Part shown: in pieces, positions 8,001 to 20,269 of the stretch | How the letters are laid out: every line of letters starts with the position of its first letter | How positions within the stretch are numbered: position 1 is the first letter of the stretch | Assembly: GCA_003427395.1 (NCBI GenBank) | Contig: BFEA01000366.1 | Location: 712,277-754,776, forward strand | DNA length: 42,500 bases | Source: Chara braunii | Lineage: Eukaryota > Streptophyta > Charophyceae > Charales > Characeae | Direction: 5' to 3' | Translations under genes and position numbers: made by a program | Notes under the pieces: model-generated | What the model was told of the DNA's origin: nothing | The model's input: only the letters and a program-made list of their open reading frames with translations | Databases searched by the model: none

Positions 8001-9428
8001 CGTCAATCTCCCCTAGTCACGGCTCCCTCGCTCGCGGTCTGGTTCTAGCCCACTCCTCGAGGTTTGTGTTCCCCGCATCTTCTTTTTCGATCTCCCTGCT
8101 GCTCTCCACTTCTCGTTGCCTCGTTCTTGGTTTTGTGTCCGCATATGCCCATCTTCCGAACTAAATGCTTCCCCAACTTTTCGATTCCACTGGGGCTCTT
8201 CCTTAGTCGCCACGAGCGTTAGCCGGCAACCGCTCAACTCATTTCCCTTTCTCCCTCCCGACACCCACTGCTATCTTCAATTTCCCTCCCTTACTCAGGA
8301 CCTACTCAGCAAACCTTTGATCCCCCTCTCCTTCTTTTCTACCACTCCCCAATGTCGTATTCGAAACCTTCCCCAGCCAGCCAAACGGTTGGCTGACGCT
8401 TCCCCTCCCTTGATGTAACTGCCTGCGTTCTTGCCGCCTGAAGCAACGGCTCTAGCCGTACTTTTGGACCGGGTACATCCGGCTGCAGGATGCGGCCCAG
8501 GCCGTTGCTCGCGACGGTTATCAAGATGATCTATGTAGCTTGTCCTTCTAATTGCCTCGAATCTCGTTCCCCGTCATTGTTTCATCGACGGTTAAGTCAC
8601 CTTCCACTCTTCTCACAGGCCAACAAGAGCGGGGGGGTCCCCAACTTACTACGGACCCGTTGCTGGGAGCATGCTCATCCCTCTCCCCGGGCGGAGTTGG
8701 CAGCACGAGGATCCCTCCGGTGTCTCTTTGTGTCGACTCGCCTCCTGCACCCAGCCGCGGATGCACCCGTCGTCCTCGATTGATCCCATTCATCCGCCGA
8801 CCAATCTCATTTCCCCGCCGGCTAGTTGACCACCGTCGCATCGGCGTATGCCGAGGAGCCGACTCTATCTTACGTCGATCACGGTCCAGGCAGGCTTCCG
8901 AAGCTGTCGACATGGGATCCGCCCCTGCCTCCGGTCTTTACCAAGACGCGGCCCCAGTTGCCTTCTTGATTAGGTCTCACGGAACCCCCCCCTAGTAGCG
9001 TGGTCATCGCGAGTTCCCGCAGGCTCCTGAACATACTTCTCCCTGTATGAAGCAGGCCACGGGGGACCGGAGTAGCTGAACTGTTCCTCGTGGTCAAACC
9101 TGACCCTCACAAGTCCCAATTCCTCGAGTTTTTCCAGGGTCCGTCCCGAAGTCCGCCACCGACCCTTGATTTCTTGCCTTAGGTATTAAAACCCTCGATC
9201 CTTCGGAATCCGCACGTGCCCACTCGCGATCATGGTTCGAACCTCCACTCCAGTCCATGACAGGGTTAGTACGAAGGTCTGGATGCCCGAGGACATCCAT
9301 AAACAACATACTCACATTCACGCTTACTTCAAAACTACGCAAAAACCATCAAAAAAAAAGGGGAAATGTTCTTCATTTCAAAATAAAAACCCTTCGGCTG
9401 GAAGCCAGCCGCCCGACACTGTTTTGCC
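8001..9428. other. No gene recognised
   Basis: GC-rich sequence with several open frames on both strands, none with a recognisable motif or repeated elsewhere in the window. Confidence 0.5.
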
Positions 9429-9794
9429 TCAAAGGGTGATGAGGACATGGCATATCGGTGCATAGATGGCCATACGCACGACACTTAAAACACCATGGCC
9501 TAAGCTCGTGGGCCGTGTGTATTTGATACACCTTCCCCCCCACTCGAAAAGGGATGATGTCATCGATGGAGAAGGGCTGATCCTGGGGAGGTGCAGGGCC
9601 AGCATGACATAGTCATCTCGCTTGGCTACGTAGGCCAGAAGGGGGTCTATCAAATCGACTATGTTGTATCGCTGGCCAAAGTCGTGTATAAATGTAGCCT
9701 GTATTTCTATTGGAATATGCTTTAGTTCTATCAAGAAGAAATCCCTCATCATTTGCTCCCACTTTTCGTCTGGTCCAAGTTTCTTCGGAGCCAT
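9429..9794 (-). CDS. Hypothetical protein or gene remnant, 121 codons
   Basis: The ATG at 9792-9794 lies in CCATGGCT, a good plant start context. The N-terminal 70 residues look protein-like and helical (MAPKKLGPDEKWEQMMRDFF, then HIPIEIQATFIHDFGQRYNI and DPLLAYVAKRDDY). The last 40 residues look less natural and may be out of the true frame or intronic. I do not recognise a family. Sequence just upstream on the same strand also looks partly coding (next entry), so this could be the last exon of a larger or broken gene. Confidence 0.3.
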   Translation of the reverse strand: MAPKKLGPDEKWEQMMRDFFLIELKHIPIEIQATFIHDFGQRYNIVDLIDPLLAYVAKRDDYVMLALHLPRISPSPSMTSSLFEWGGRCIKYTRPTSLGHGVLSVVRMAIYAPICHVLITL

Positions 9795-9909
9795 GGGCAG
9801 ATCCGAACTTCTGATCTACCGTATTCCAGTCGTCTCCATCTATCCATGCGTTGTTTGTCTTGTTCGAACATACTCAGCACTGTGAAAACTGTCGAGGAGA
9901 CCGACTGTA

Positions 9910-10095
9910 TCAAAAAAAAATCACGAACCGCCTCTGGTTCCCTTTCATCTCCTCTAGCTGCTTGTAGATCCACTTAATTTTATCATTAGTGGATTTGTAA
10001 GCAACGTCATCATGGAAGACCCAATTACTTCCATGCATGGTATAAACACTTTCCCTGTGAGCCAATTTGTCAGCTGGGTAGGTTTTAATCATCAA
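9910..10095 (-). pseudogene. Possible coding remnant upstream of the 9.4-9.8 kb ORF
   Basis: The short frame contains TMHGSNWVFHDDVAYKSTND followed by KIKWIYKQLEEMKGNQRRF, a plausible protein segment that then runs into a poly(T) stretch on the minus strand and stops. No family recognised. Together with the ORF at 9429-9794 it may be a remnant of one gene broken by indels. Confidence 0.25.
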
Positions 10096-12454
10096 TTTTC
10101 GCCATCTTGGTCCATCACCCCTTTCTCTGATGGGAGTAAAAAAAAGAGGGAGAGGAAGTAGGCATGGGCAGGGGATAGGTTTCTGAGCGGAAAGTACAGC
10201 TCTTTCGTTTGTCCATCTTTTTTTTTTTTCCCATTACACTTTTTCTTTGTTATGCTGGGAACCAGGCCCAGAGTCCCATTTAAAACATGAAACATATTTG
10301 AGAGCACATACAGAAAACAATTTTGAGATACCGGGACTCGTTTTTCCATCTTCCGACGATCTTTTCACACAAAGAGTTGTGTTCTGCAAAGTATTTCTCA
10401 CTTTCCTGACCCATGATGGAGGGGAGTCTTTTGCATCTCGCCCTTCATCGATTCGTTCCGAGCCATAGTGGTTCTCGATCTGCCCATCCCTTTTCTCTCC
10501 CCCTTGATCCCTTCCCGTAATCGGCCCCAGCCTAAGGGGGGGATCACTCCTTCTCCGTTCTTCCTCAGTAAACAACTCCCCTTTTTCCCTCACCTCTTGC
10601 ATCCCCATATCGAGGCCTTTTGTTTCTTTACCCTTGCGTTTTCCCTCTTTCGGACCCACAATCCTCCACTGGCTTTTTCGACCCTTTTCCACTTGTAAAT
10701 GGGAGTTCCCATTACTGTTCTGTCCTACTGCCACACTCGTTCCCCCAATTCCTTCACTAGGGTTGCGGCGCATCGCCCCCTGGTAAAAGAGCAGAGGCAC
10801 CATCCCCCTAGCCCGTTTCAGGGTTATTCTTACCCCCCCCATCTGCTTGACACCGTGCTACACCGGTTTCCCCCCCCGAATTTAGTTATGATCTGTTCTA
10901 TGAAATACTTTGTGTGATTCCCCCTTCTCTTTCCTTATCTAACAGTTTCCCCGTGAGGTTAATTTGCACCCAGCTCACCGTAACCCAACAAGGGGGCGTG
11001 AGACCTAGTAAAGTCCAGGCATGAGAGTGGGACGGTGGAGGTAGGTTTTGGCTGGTCTGCTAAGTATTTTCTGGGTAGTCTGGTCTTTTGTTTCTTTCCA
11101 GGCTCCTATTTAGTTCCCATTTGTTGCAAAAGCTTTGATCTCATTTTTTTAGAAACTTGTTATTGTTCTCATAACCTTTCTAAGGCAGGGTGCTGGTAGC
11201 AAGGGGTTGTGGTGATATGATGGTGGGGGGGGACGTGCTCTGCGGTGAAGGGGCTAGCCTGCAGAGCTGAAATAGGGCATAGCAGCGGTGGAGATGGTGT
11301 GGTAAGACTTATCGGAGTAGGGTGGGGAAGGTTTTTTGTGGGATGTTCGTAACCAGTGCCCGAACGAGGGATGATCAAATCTTTTTTTTAGTTGACACCG
11401 GGTAGCAAGAAGGGGAAGATTGGTCCTAGGGTTGCTGGGCAGAGGAGGGGTTAGTGTTCAGGGGGTAGGTCTACTTAGAAGGGCGGGGTGGGGTGACAAT
11501 GGTCGGTGTTGGAGCGTAGGTGCTCTGTAACCAGAGGTGGAGCTTGAGACTATTGGAGCTATGCCGAGGGTGGAAGGCATAACCATCTTGTTCAACGCAG
11601 TTGATGCCGGGGCAGTGACCCTGTAACCTACGGGGGCTTTTCAGCTAAGGAAGTTGTCGAGGGAGGAAGACACTTCCAGACCGTCAGAATCAGCTCGGTC
11701 GGTACTGGGGCAGTTGGTGTTGCCCTATCATCCTAGTAGGGGGGGTATGAGATCTAGCGAGTTTTGGTGCGAGGACTGAACATCTGGGTTACGGTCTTTC
11801 CTCTGTGGTGCGAGGAAAGAGCTGGATTGTTGGTGGGTTTTGTTTTCCTTTTTTCCTATTTTTAGGCCAATCAGATTTTCTATGTTTCCATATTTTCTAA
11901 ATTTGACCTATCATCAAAGGTCGTCCGTACTCAGTTAATCCCCTGGTTTTCGGGGCAATCAATGCTGGCAGGGGGAGTTCTTAATAATTGTCTAAAAAAA
12001 GAGGTGAGCGGGAAAAGTAAAAAAAAAAAAAAAAAAGATTAATTTGCACCAGTGAAAGGGAAACATGACACAAGAATAGGAAGGATTCTTTGTTCTGACT
12101 ATGTGAGTACTGTTCCTTTTCAAAATCCGGGTTAGTTCCTCTTAAGAGGCTTCAATCACTTGAGTTTTTTTTTTTTTTTTTTTTTTTCCAAATTTCTGAT
12201 GATTACAATGAAGACAGTATATAGGATGGCTGGCTGACTGGCAGGGAGTGGGGGGGAGATATCTCATGGAGACAAGGGGGAGATAAAACAGAGAAGGAGA
12301 GAAGATCATACCCTTGTTTCCATCCGTGCAGGTTTCTTCTGCTTCTCGTACATCGTCTGTCACCACCTTTTCTTGAATCCGATCCCTACCTCCAAACCTC
12401 ACTTCCCAAAATTTATCCGTTCTCCCGCCTGTCGCCACCTTTTCCTGTATCCAG
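10096..12454. other. No gene recognised; homopolymer tracts
   Basis: Includes a 202-codon open frame on the minus strand (10234-10842) whose composition looks like translated repeat DNA and matches nothing I know. There is a poly(A) of 18 at about 12019-12036 and a poly(T) of 23 at about 12165-12187. The 11.2-11.8 kb stretch is G-rich without long ORFs. Confidence 0.5.
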
Positions 12455-12530
12455 TCCCTATCTCCACCCTCCATCCTTCGAACTTTAACTGTTCCCTATC
12501 TCCACCCTCCACCCTTCGAACTTTAACCAT
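12455..12530. repeat. 38-bp tandem duplication
   Basis: TCCCTATCTCCACCCTCCAY and the following CCTTCGAACTTTAAC occur twice, starting at 12455 and 12493. A looser ~74-bp duplication (CCTGTCGCCACCTTTTC) lies just upstream at 12355-12475. Confidence 0.85.
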
Positions 12531-13517
12531 TCCCTTTCGCTTTTTTTTTTGTTTTGTTTTTTTTTTTGTCGTAAAGATACACCCGTCTCTCTCCGCGCCT
12601 GTCACTATCCCACTTTTTTCAGCCATCCACCATCCACTCTTTTAACGTTGAAACCAGTTCCAACTTATTTGGAGATGTCTTTCGATCATGATGCCCCGTA
12701 GTCGTAGTGGGCCTTCGCTATTTCCAAATTATTCTTCGTTCCTCCGGAGGCCACTTATCCTTCCAGTAGCTTTCCGGCAAACCACCTCACTGACGTTGGT
12801 CTAATCCCTTCGTCAATATTTTTTAATATGTTAGTTAGAGAGAGAGAGAGAGCGGGGGGAGGGGGTGGAGGGGGGGAGGGAAGGAGAGAGAGAGAGGGCA
12901 AGAGATAGAAAAAGGTGGAGGTGAAGACTTGTGCAATATTCCACCTAGTCCCTCCCGCTCCTTCCGTTCACCTTCGGAGCTCTCAGCTACTTCGTCCTCA
13001 TAGCCTTCGAGTAGCTTCTGCGTAGTTACTCGCGCTCCCCCTTCCAACTAGCAAAAAGCAGGGACGATTATCATTTCCACCTACTATTCACCTTCGGGGC
13101 CCTCACCCCAGTTGTCCACATGACTATGTATTCTTCAAGTAACCTCAGCGCAGATGCCGAACTAGCAGAGAGTACCAGGAACAAAATTCATCGTTGAAAA
13201 GAGTTGCTTCGTGTCGCCTCCATTTTCCTTAACGCACGCAGATTGGTCAGCAACATCAAGCCCCCTCCGCTGCCCTCCACCGGTGGCAGACAAAACTTCG
13301 TCACCGTCGCCTTTCTGCCGCCCACACAATGACGATGACTATGGAGGCTATCGAGGGAGTAGGGGAAATGCCTGGGACGAGGCCCGTAATCGGGCTCCTC
13401 TTTGCAGATCTCCCAGCTCAGCTATGGTGTCGCGCCAGCCCGTGATGTGTCGCTAGCTAGTGCTTGGCTGACTTCCATGCACACCCGCTTCTGACCGAAA
13501 CCATCGCTCTTTATGCC
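12531..13517. other. No gene recognised; T-rich and GA-rich tracts
   Basis: T-rich 12541-12568, and AG/GGAG-rich 12836-12900. Nothing else assignable. Confidence 0.5.
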
Positions 13518-13597
13518 CACAAAGTGGGGATTTGATGATGGCTAGTAACCTATTTCCGTGAAGGCGAACACAAAGTGGGGATTTGATGATGGCTAGT
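13518..13597. repeat. 29-bp direct duplication
   Basis: CACAAAGTGGGGATTTGATG plus ATGGCTAGT occurs exactly twice, at 13518 and 13569, 51 bp apart. It looks like a recent local duplication. Confidence 0.95.
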
Positions 13598-14094
13598 CGT
13601 CCGAGGAGTGTCTAACGAGCCCCTCACTCCACTTTCGTGAATTAAAAAAAAAATGTCAGTTTTAACGAAATGTCAGTTATCACCTGTTCTCACCCCACAG
13701 CGCTCACTTGCCATCGCCACACTTCAACCAAGGAGATGCCTGTATCACCTCCAGGACCTGTACACACCATCACAAGCACACGCACTGCTGAGATCCAACC
13801 AGCTAATGCCATGCCTCTCAGTCCCTTATTACCCTTGCAAGCAATCTGATGATTAATTGCATGATGACTATTGATGAATTTTCCCCCCACGGGCCCCACC
13901 TTTATTCCCAGAATTGCTACTGTTGCTGCCCTGCCGCAGATGATCAAGATGATGCAGACGACAGAGAATGAGCACACTCCCCAGCATCAATGACTAAAAT
14001 GCCCCATCATACTCACTTCGCATAGCAGACAGTATACTACTATCCAGACCAAGAAGTCCCACCTTCTCACGAAAGCAGATCTCCACTCAACAGA
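13598..14094. other. No gene recognised
   Basis: No motif, repeat or convincing ORF seen. Confidence 0.45.
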
Positions 14095-14592
14095 AAAATT
14101 CCCACGAGAAATTGAAGTTGAAAAAACATTCCATAAAAGAAAAATCATTCATATTTATAAATTATCATTCCAATGTCAGTCCAATTCTGAAATTTCCAAT
14201 TTAATTTGATAAGTTCCCGTCTAAATATGAGTTTTCCCTTCCAACTTCAATCTTTGTTCAATATGGAATGAAAGTCTGGACGAGTTTATGAAATATTTTA
14301 ATGAGACTTTCATTCTACTTCAACAAATTTCTTCTTATTTAGATTGGATTAACATATTTATGACTGGAAATCCTTACTTAGAATTACAGTCCAGTTAACA
14401 TATTTCATGAACTCATCCAAACTTTCATTCCATCTCTAGCATGCAGTTCAAATAAGAAGGGATACCCCATTCTTGGAAGGAAAGTTTTTAAGTAAGACGA
14501 AAATTTTTAAAATTCAAATGACTTTTTTAAGATGGAATGAAAATTTGAAACTTAGAATGTAATTTTACTCTAGAATGATTATTTAATTCTGT
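14095..14592 (+). mobile_element. Dispersed AT-rich repeat, copy 1 (MITE-like)
   Basis: About 500 bp shared in the same order with 24300-24793, roughly 80-85% identical by eye; for example AGACTTTCATTCTACTTCAA and TTCCATCTCTAGCATGC recur. Inside are inverted arms: GGAATGAAAGTCTGGACGAG near 14267 and its near complement near 14397-14433. There is no ORF, which suggests a non-autonomous foldback or MITE-type element. Terminal repeats and target-site duplication were not resolved. Confidence 0.65.
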
Positions 14593-16359
14593 GAAATTTT
14601 GTTGTTGTTCCCCTTGCGCATCAGCCTGTGATGCCACTGGAAGAAAGCACAAAGCAAGTACCACCCCCTTCGTACCCATAAACACCCACCCATTTTCGTC
14701 ATGCAGACCAAGATGATCACTCGCCCCACCACTCCGCCGCAGCAGCGCCCCTTCAACAGCCAGAAACCACCGCCAAGGAGGCCCCGATGTTGTTCCCCAA
14801 ACATACTGACCCTGGGACAAGCCAAGGAGTAAGTTTCCACTCACAGTCCCTTGTTACTTAGTGGGAAAATAAACCTACCATATGGCCTTCCCATTACCTG
14901 ATGCATTCACTTATACAGGCAAAACATGTCTTGAAGATTTGGCCCAGGCAGTACGTTCCCCAACGTTGTTTTTAAGTTGCGGTTTGCACGCCTCCGCAAC
15001 TTTCATGGCTCAGCCTCCAGAGCAAAATGGCGGGTGGCGCCCAAACACATGGACCCCCTTCCAGCTAAACCTATTCCAATATACCAGATTAGGAGTCTTG
15101 ATGACAGCTTGGAGTGCTTGTTGCTCCCACAAGTAGAGAACACACCTTTTAGTTTCTCCAAGCCTAGCAACACATCCTGGACACAATCGGAAGTAATATT
15201 CATGGGGCCTGTGTAAAGACGCCCTGTCCACAACAGAAGACTGGGCTCAACAAGAAGACCTAATAGCCTCCTTCAAACAAACGTGGTTGAACCCAAGCTG
15301 CAAACTTTCAGACCTCGATAACACGCAGCACCTACGCTGGAAACCCCGACGGCAGACAGAACGACAATGGCCAAGAAGGCCACTGTCAACGTTCACACGC
15401 CCCCTGGCGGGCCTGCTTGTCACCACAGCCCCACCAGACGACCAGAGCCCCAGGCTACCCCACCCACTTCCCACATCCACCCCCTTCGTCCCTCCACACT
15501 CCTCAAACCCCAACTTTCATCTGCACTATAATATTTGGCTCACAAATCAGTGTTCGATCTGCGAAACAGACAATATAGTTTTTTGGCACGTGTGTGACAT
15601 CTTCTCAAATATTAGATCAGAACCACCGATTTCAATTTATAGTTACTTTCGTGACACGTATTGCAAAGTGAGCGGCTTGTTCCTCGTGAGCGGATCGAGT
15701 CCGATCATACCGTTGAAACGGAGCCGGAACCGTCAACCACCATCTTGATCAATTTGTTCTACACTTCTCTAGATGGTTGTTGATCCATCGACAGTCTGGA
15801 GATTTCTCCGACGTCTGCCATGTTTGGTGTAACTATCTAGCGATTTGCCAGCTAATTTCATCATCATCATTTTGTCTGTCCGGACTTCAGCATTTCAGTA
15901 TTTTTCATCATATCCGGGTCCGTCAGTTTTATCGGTCTCAAATCGAGCTTCTGTTGGAAGCTTATCCATGCGACGCAGTGGGCATTTCCATGCTCTGCTA
16001 ACCATTCGATAACGAATACATGTGCCATGCGCTCGATTGATACACGTGGCGCAATCTACCTAGTCAACAAATCCAAACTCATTAGGGAACAAATCGACTC
16101 TATAAACTCGGGAAATGCACTCGCAGAAATAGTAGAACTTGTGTGGGATATCAGAAAAAAATGAGGGGGCGGGGATTGGAGAGGGGATGGAGCAATCAGG
16201 GGGAAAAGAGGAGTCAGCCATTGTCCATGAGTGAAGGTTCATACCTTTTGAAGAATCTCCACCTCGCTGTATTTGGGCTGGTTCTTCGACTCCGGGTCGT
16301 TCCACGGAATCACTTATTCACTCGCAAGAACTTTGTCAGGCCGATGCAAAGTTCCCGTG
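14593..16359. other. No gene recognised
   Basis: Several open frames under 155 codons on both strands (for example 15287-15748 plus), none with a recognisable motif. Confidence 0.45.
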
Positions 16360-17105
16360 CCGCTCGTGTTTTCGGTGGCAGATGTCAAATGCCATGTTCT
16401 GCAAGGTGGTTGTCTATCGTCCCATCATACCCGAGTAATTTTTTGACTTTTTCGGGGCCAAAAGCGGTTCGTGATCCGTCACGAATGTGAATTCTTTGTC
16501 GTATAAGTGTGCTCGAAAATGACTGATACCCCACAAAGCAGCTAAGCATTCCTCTGCTGGCGTCGAGTAGTTCTTTTTGCAGGTGGGTACAGTCTTGGAA
16601 GTTTATTCTATCGCGTGTTCTCGGTCGCCTGGTCCCACTTGGGCTAAGATAGCAGAGATCGTCTCAGACTGTCAATCAGTGATAAAGACAAAAGGTTTTT
16701 TTCGGTCCAACCTCATAAGAATGGGGGTCGAGATTAGAGTTGTTGTCAACTCCTGAAACGCCTGATCACGTTGTGAAGTCCAAAACAACAGCTGAAATTT
16801 CTTCAACAAGTTTGTGAGGGGTCCCGCAATTGCCACAAATCCCTTGATAAACCTCTGATAGTACAATGTTATTCTCAGGAATGCGAGAACTTGCATAAGC
16901 AACGTCGACACTGGCGCATTCCGCACAGCTTGCACTTTCGGAGGTTCCAGTTGTAACCCCTTATCTGTAACCATGTGTCCCGGGAGTGAAATCTTCGTCA
17001 TGAAGAATTGAGACTTCTCGAAAGCAACCTTGAAACCCACGTCCTTCAGATTGACTGAATGAAACCCTTCAACTTTTGGCGATCATATTTTCCCTTGATT
17101 TTTTG
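16360..17105 (-). pseudogene. Ty3/gypsy reverse transcriptase (thumb) and RNase H fragment
   Basis: The minus-strand frame keeps landmarks of Ty3/gypsy pol. After the RT palm comes VGFKVAFEKSQFF, then LPGHMVTDKGLQLEPPKVQA (usual form FLGH.VS..G...P.K..A), YYQRFIKGFVAIAGPLTNLL, and the RNase H start KPFVFITD. RNase H continues with NYSTPAEECLAALWGISHF and FTFVTDHEPLL. In-frame stops occur at 16672-16674, directly after FITD, and again before TSKTV; a third follows SGMMGR. The catalytic YXDD region and integrase are not present. It is a truncated, inactive fragment; no LTR was found beside it. Confidence 0.85.
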
Positions 17106-17178
17106 TTACTTATGTTAACATTATCACTTTTGATATCTCCAAATAGCTCCGAAAACCTTTTGGATATGATGCCCACTC

Positions 17179-17600
17179 GTGCCGCTTTGGTTGTTGTTAA
17201 CACTACAGACCACTATAAAAAACACTTATGAGGTTGTCGTGAAGGAACACCCGACTGACCTAGATGACGAGGAGTCGGAATCGATAATGGTTTACTTTGA
17301 CTTTGACTATCAGGCACATACACGAGCAAAAACTTTAATTCGGAGGGGCAACTCGAATAGGGATTCGAAGGAAATACTGGTACGAAAGCAAGAATGGGTC
17401 CCGACGGGATATTGAGGTAAGACTTCAAAGAAGGAAGACTTAGTAGAGAGACAAGAAAGTACGGGTAATAATCGGTCAATAAACCCAACGAGTTTGGTAA
17501 CGGCAGATCCGATGAGGGCACTAGGTCAAAAGGACTTGAATATGTGGAAAAAAATAGCTCATTTAATCCTTGCAATTCAAAACAAGCAATTGTGGTCATA
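17179..17600 (+). pseudogene. Unrecognised coding remnant with one in-frame TGA
   Basis: One plus-strand frame is open for about 140 codons apart from a TGA at 17413. It contains KEHPTDLDDEESESIMVYFD, SKEILVRKQEWVPTGY before the stop, and NMWKKIAHLILAIQNKQLW near the end. Composition is charged and protein-like on both sides of the stop. No family recognised; a gag-type remnant is possible given neighbours. The opposite-strand ORF here (17213-17641) is Ser/Pro/Leu-rich and looks like its shadow. Confidence 0.3.
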
Positions 17601-18259
17601 GCTAACCTCCTTACCAATGGAACCATGGAGCTCCCAACCACAGATACTCACATTGTACTCACTAAATCAATAATAATCTCAAAGGTTTGAAAATTGGGTC
17701 ATGTTTGCCTCAGTCTTCATATAATTCCCTGCCTTAGGGTCGATGTGGATATGGTACAAGACTATGTAGGTAATAAAGCATGATTATATTATTAATTCCT
17801 TGACTCGCAAAAGACAAATGTTACAAAACAACAGTTACAGTCACGGGATAAGGTTTAATTTTCATTGAATCTGTTGAGTTTACCACTAAATGATCAATTT
17901 GATGCAAGTCAAACCGTTAAAAAAAAACAAGATAAATCCTCGAGACGCACGAACACTAGTCTGGTTCATAAAACCTCCATATCAGCAAAATGGACAAACC
18001 AAGTTACAAACCAAACAAAAACAAACATCAGTCTTTTGATTGAGATAGCAACACCAACTACGTCAGCGACAGAAGTTAAAAACGCACACCATGACGAAGC
18101 CCGCCTCGAACCCTTGTCCTACCTTACCTCTGCTTATCGACCACTCCTACTCATTCATGTAACATTTTATGAGCCAAGTCACCCTAATGGGGGGCAATTT
18201 GTTTAACGAAACCTCGGGATGTTCTGGAGAACATAGCCATCGGGTATGATTGGAGTTTT
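17601..18259. other. No gene recognised
   Basis: AT-rich sequence. It lies just downstream, on the minus strand, of the Penelope-like remnant, so it might hold the decayed 3' part of that element, but no GIY-YIG motif was found. Confidence 0.4.
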
Positions 18260-19350
18260 AATTCTCATTTCAGCGTCAACAAACTTTCTTCAACCCGGCG
18301 GCATCCATTGCATAATCATTGATCATGTGAAGCATTCCATTGATTAACATTATTTTCTGCTTTTGGCATGTGAATGGGTAAAAGTCTTGAAAACTTCGAT
18401 AAATCAGTCTGTCACCTCCTTCCCAAATCTCCTTAATCTTTTCACACAAAACCAACTTTCCACCCTCCTTTTTGTGATCCTTACATGACACCCACCGAAG
18501 TTTCATTCCCCCAAGCCTTCATTTGTCCTCTTCAACACCAAACTTTCATCGTAGCATTTTTCGAATTCCTGAAATATCTCTTTAACCTGGCTCCACCCAT
18601 TTTTCCCCCACTTCTTTCAGGGAAACAAGAAAACACCGCTACTAATCTAATATCATTGACCAACTTCGCTTTCTTCCCTAGATTCATTAAAAACCTCGAT
18701 TCAAAGTAGTCGCAAAGAATACGCGAGATTGGGGGACCACTCGATTTCCCCATCGATTAGAAGCGTCCAAAAATGTATTTAATTTACCCCAGTCTAGTTC
18801 AATCATCTTTTTTATGGTAGTAAACTCAACCCTCGTTCAACCTTCTTCTCCTTGCGTTTTTCCAAAGCTTGTGCCCTTTCCTCCCGATCTTACCTTCATG
18901 AATCTCCTTCCCTTCTTCCCATAAATGCTTAGAATCCAATCGGTGATTTTTTTTATCGCCTTGGGGGTAGTTTGTTAAACATTTGTTTGGTATCATATGT
19001 TGTCCTTACCAATTTTTCATTCTTCTTTCTTGTTGCCCAGGTGTTCACCTCTTCTAGCCTTCTCCTCAACAGTTTCGTCGATCGAAGATTGAAGTGTCGT
19101 ACCTTCGGCAGGGATAACAACAGGAAGTAGAACGCCTTAGCCACTCTCTGATTCGCCATCTTCATAGGTCCTAGAAAGGACGGGGAGATTGGAGGAACTT
19201 CGGCGGATCTTTGTATTTAGATAGTACACATGTTTCCTCAATGACCCCTTGTACTCTCATTTTGCAATTGTTGTCAACCCTTTTTCCATGTACTTCCTTT
19301 TTGTCTAGACCATCACTTTTTTTCTTGTTTCCATACTTCCTTAAATGCCT
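18260..19350 (-). pseudogene. Penelope-like reverse transcriptase, multiply frameshifted
   Basis: Minus-strand fragments in three frames line up in the order expected for a Penelope-like RT. First VIEETCVLSKYKDPPKF then PISPSFLGPMKMANQRVAKA (the K.P.K.RPI region, about 19150-19240). Next TTYDTKQMFNKLP (motif A, the D..S.FTN.P pattern, about 18960-19000). Then FMKVRSGGKGTSFGKTQG, and MGKSSGPPISRILCDYFES (motif B, about 18690-18753, compare IPMG..SP.LAN). Then LVLKRTNEGLG near 18510, and a long C-terminal part ending FYPFTCQKQKIMLINGML and HMINDYAMDAAGLKK. The catalytic DD of motif C is not clear; VNDIRLVAVF stands near its place. Frameshifts near 19205, 18965, 18770 and 18530 and several stops make it inactive. 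The class rests on motif style; the endonuclease was not found. Confidence 0.7.
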
Positions 19351-19609
19351 AGTTTCCCCAAAACATCATATGCATCAAGGCTATGTCGCCAGAAACTCCG
19401 TTTCGTTGGAGGAGGAACCAAACCGTGGGGTACTCTACACAACAATGGATGAGTAAGTCGTCAGATGGTATCCGTTTACAATTGAGCAAACCTCAACCTC
19501 CCTCTGCAAGGAGAACACGTGACCTTTCGACTAAGCACTAGCCCGAGGTGTGGACTGCGAGAGGAAGGGAATAACTATGTGCCAAAAGCTGAATAATGAG
19601 ATAATGAAG

Positions 19610-19945
19610 AGTGAAATTGAGCTACGTTCGACCCTGTAACAGGCCAAACACTGCATTGTTAAGAAGAGAGGTAAGCAAGATAGGTTGATCGAGTGTATGC
19701 ATGAGGTGAAGAGGAGGTGGGAAGGGCTCGTGTTTCGCCCAATGGATAAAAATTTTAGCAGAGACAATGGTCATGTGTCCGATGAAGTATATTTGTCGAA
19801 CTTTTGCCCTCAATACTCTTATATTGCATCTGACCCTCACCATTATTTTTTTCCTAAAGGTAATATGGAACATCTTCTTAGCGACCCCATCCAACATATT
19901 CTTCAACATTTTCCTTATCATTTGTCTTTTCATGTTGCTAAATAG
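19610..19945 (+). pseudogene. Possible N-terminal RT fragment of a second Penelope-like copy
   Basis: On the plus strand, opposite to the RT remnant, KKRGKQDRLIECMHEVKRRW is followed by EGLVFRPMDKNFSRDNG. The W.GLV..P.DKN pattern recalls the region just upstream of the RT core in Penelope-like elements. If right, two copies lie here in opposite orientation or one has been inverted. The evidence is one motif, so this is tentative. Confidence 0.3.
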
Positions 19946-20269
19946 CTCGGCTAGCTGGCCCAACTGGAGCCTCTCAACCTTTTTTTCCGCTTATGGTTAT
20001 TGGATGATATGATGGAGGAGCCTCTTCATTGTCATGTTACCTGGTTTGTGTTTCTAACCCTTACTACCTTTACTTATTCTCCTTCGTCAAAGAATTTTCT
20101 TACTCCTTTAAACTTTGACTTCCTTCCCTTAACTCCCACTTTCGACTTTCCCAACTTCGCCCTTGATCTTTCCCCCGCTTGACTTTTCTTTCACTTTTTC
20201 CTTTTATGATGGCAATTACTTTGGTCAGCTTCACTATTTTTTTTATCATTCCTGCTGTAAATCGGACAT

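Noticed and set aside
10234-10842. 202-codon minus-strand ORF
   Set aside because: No motif, low-complexity charged composition and no similarity to other parts of the window; kept only as a note in the gap entry.
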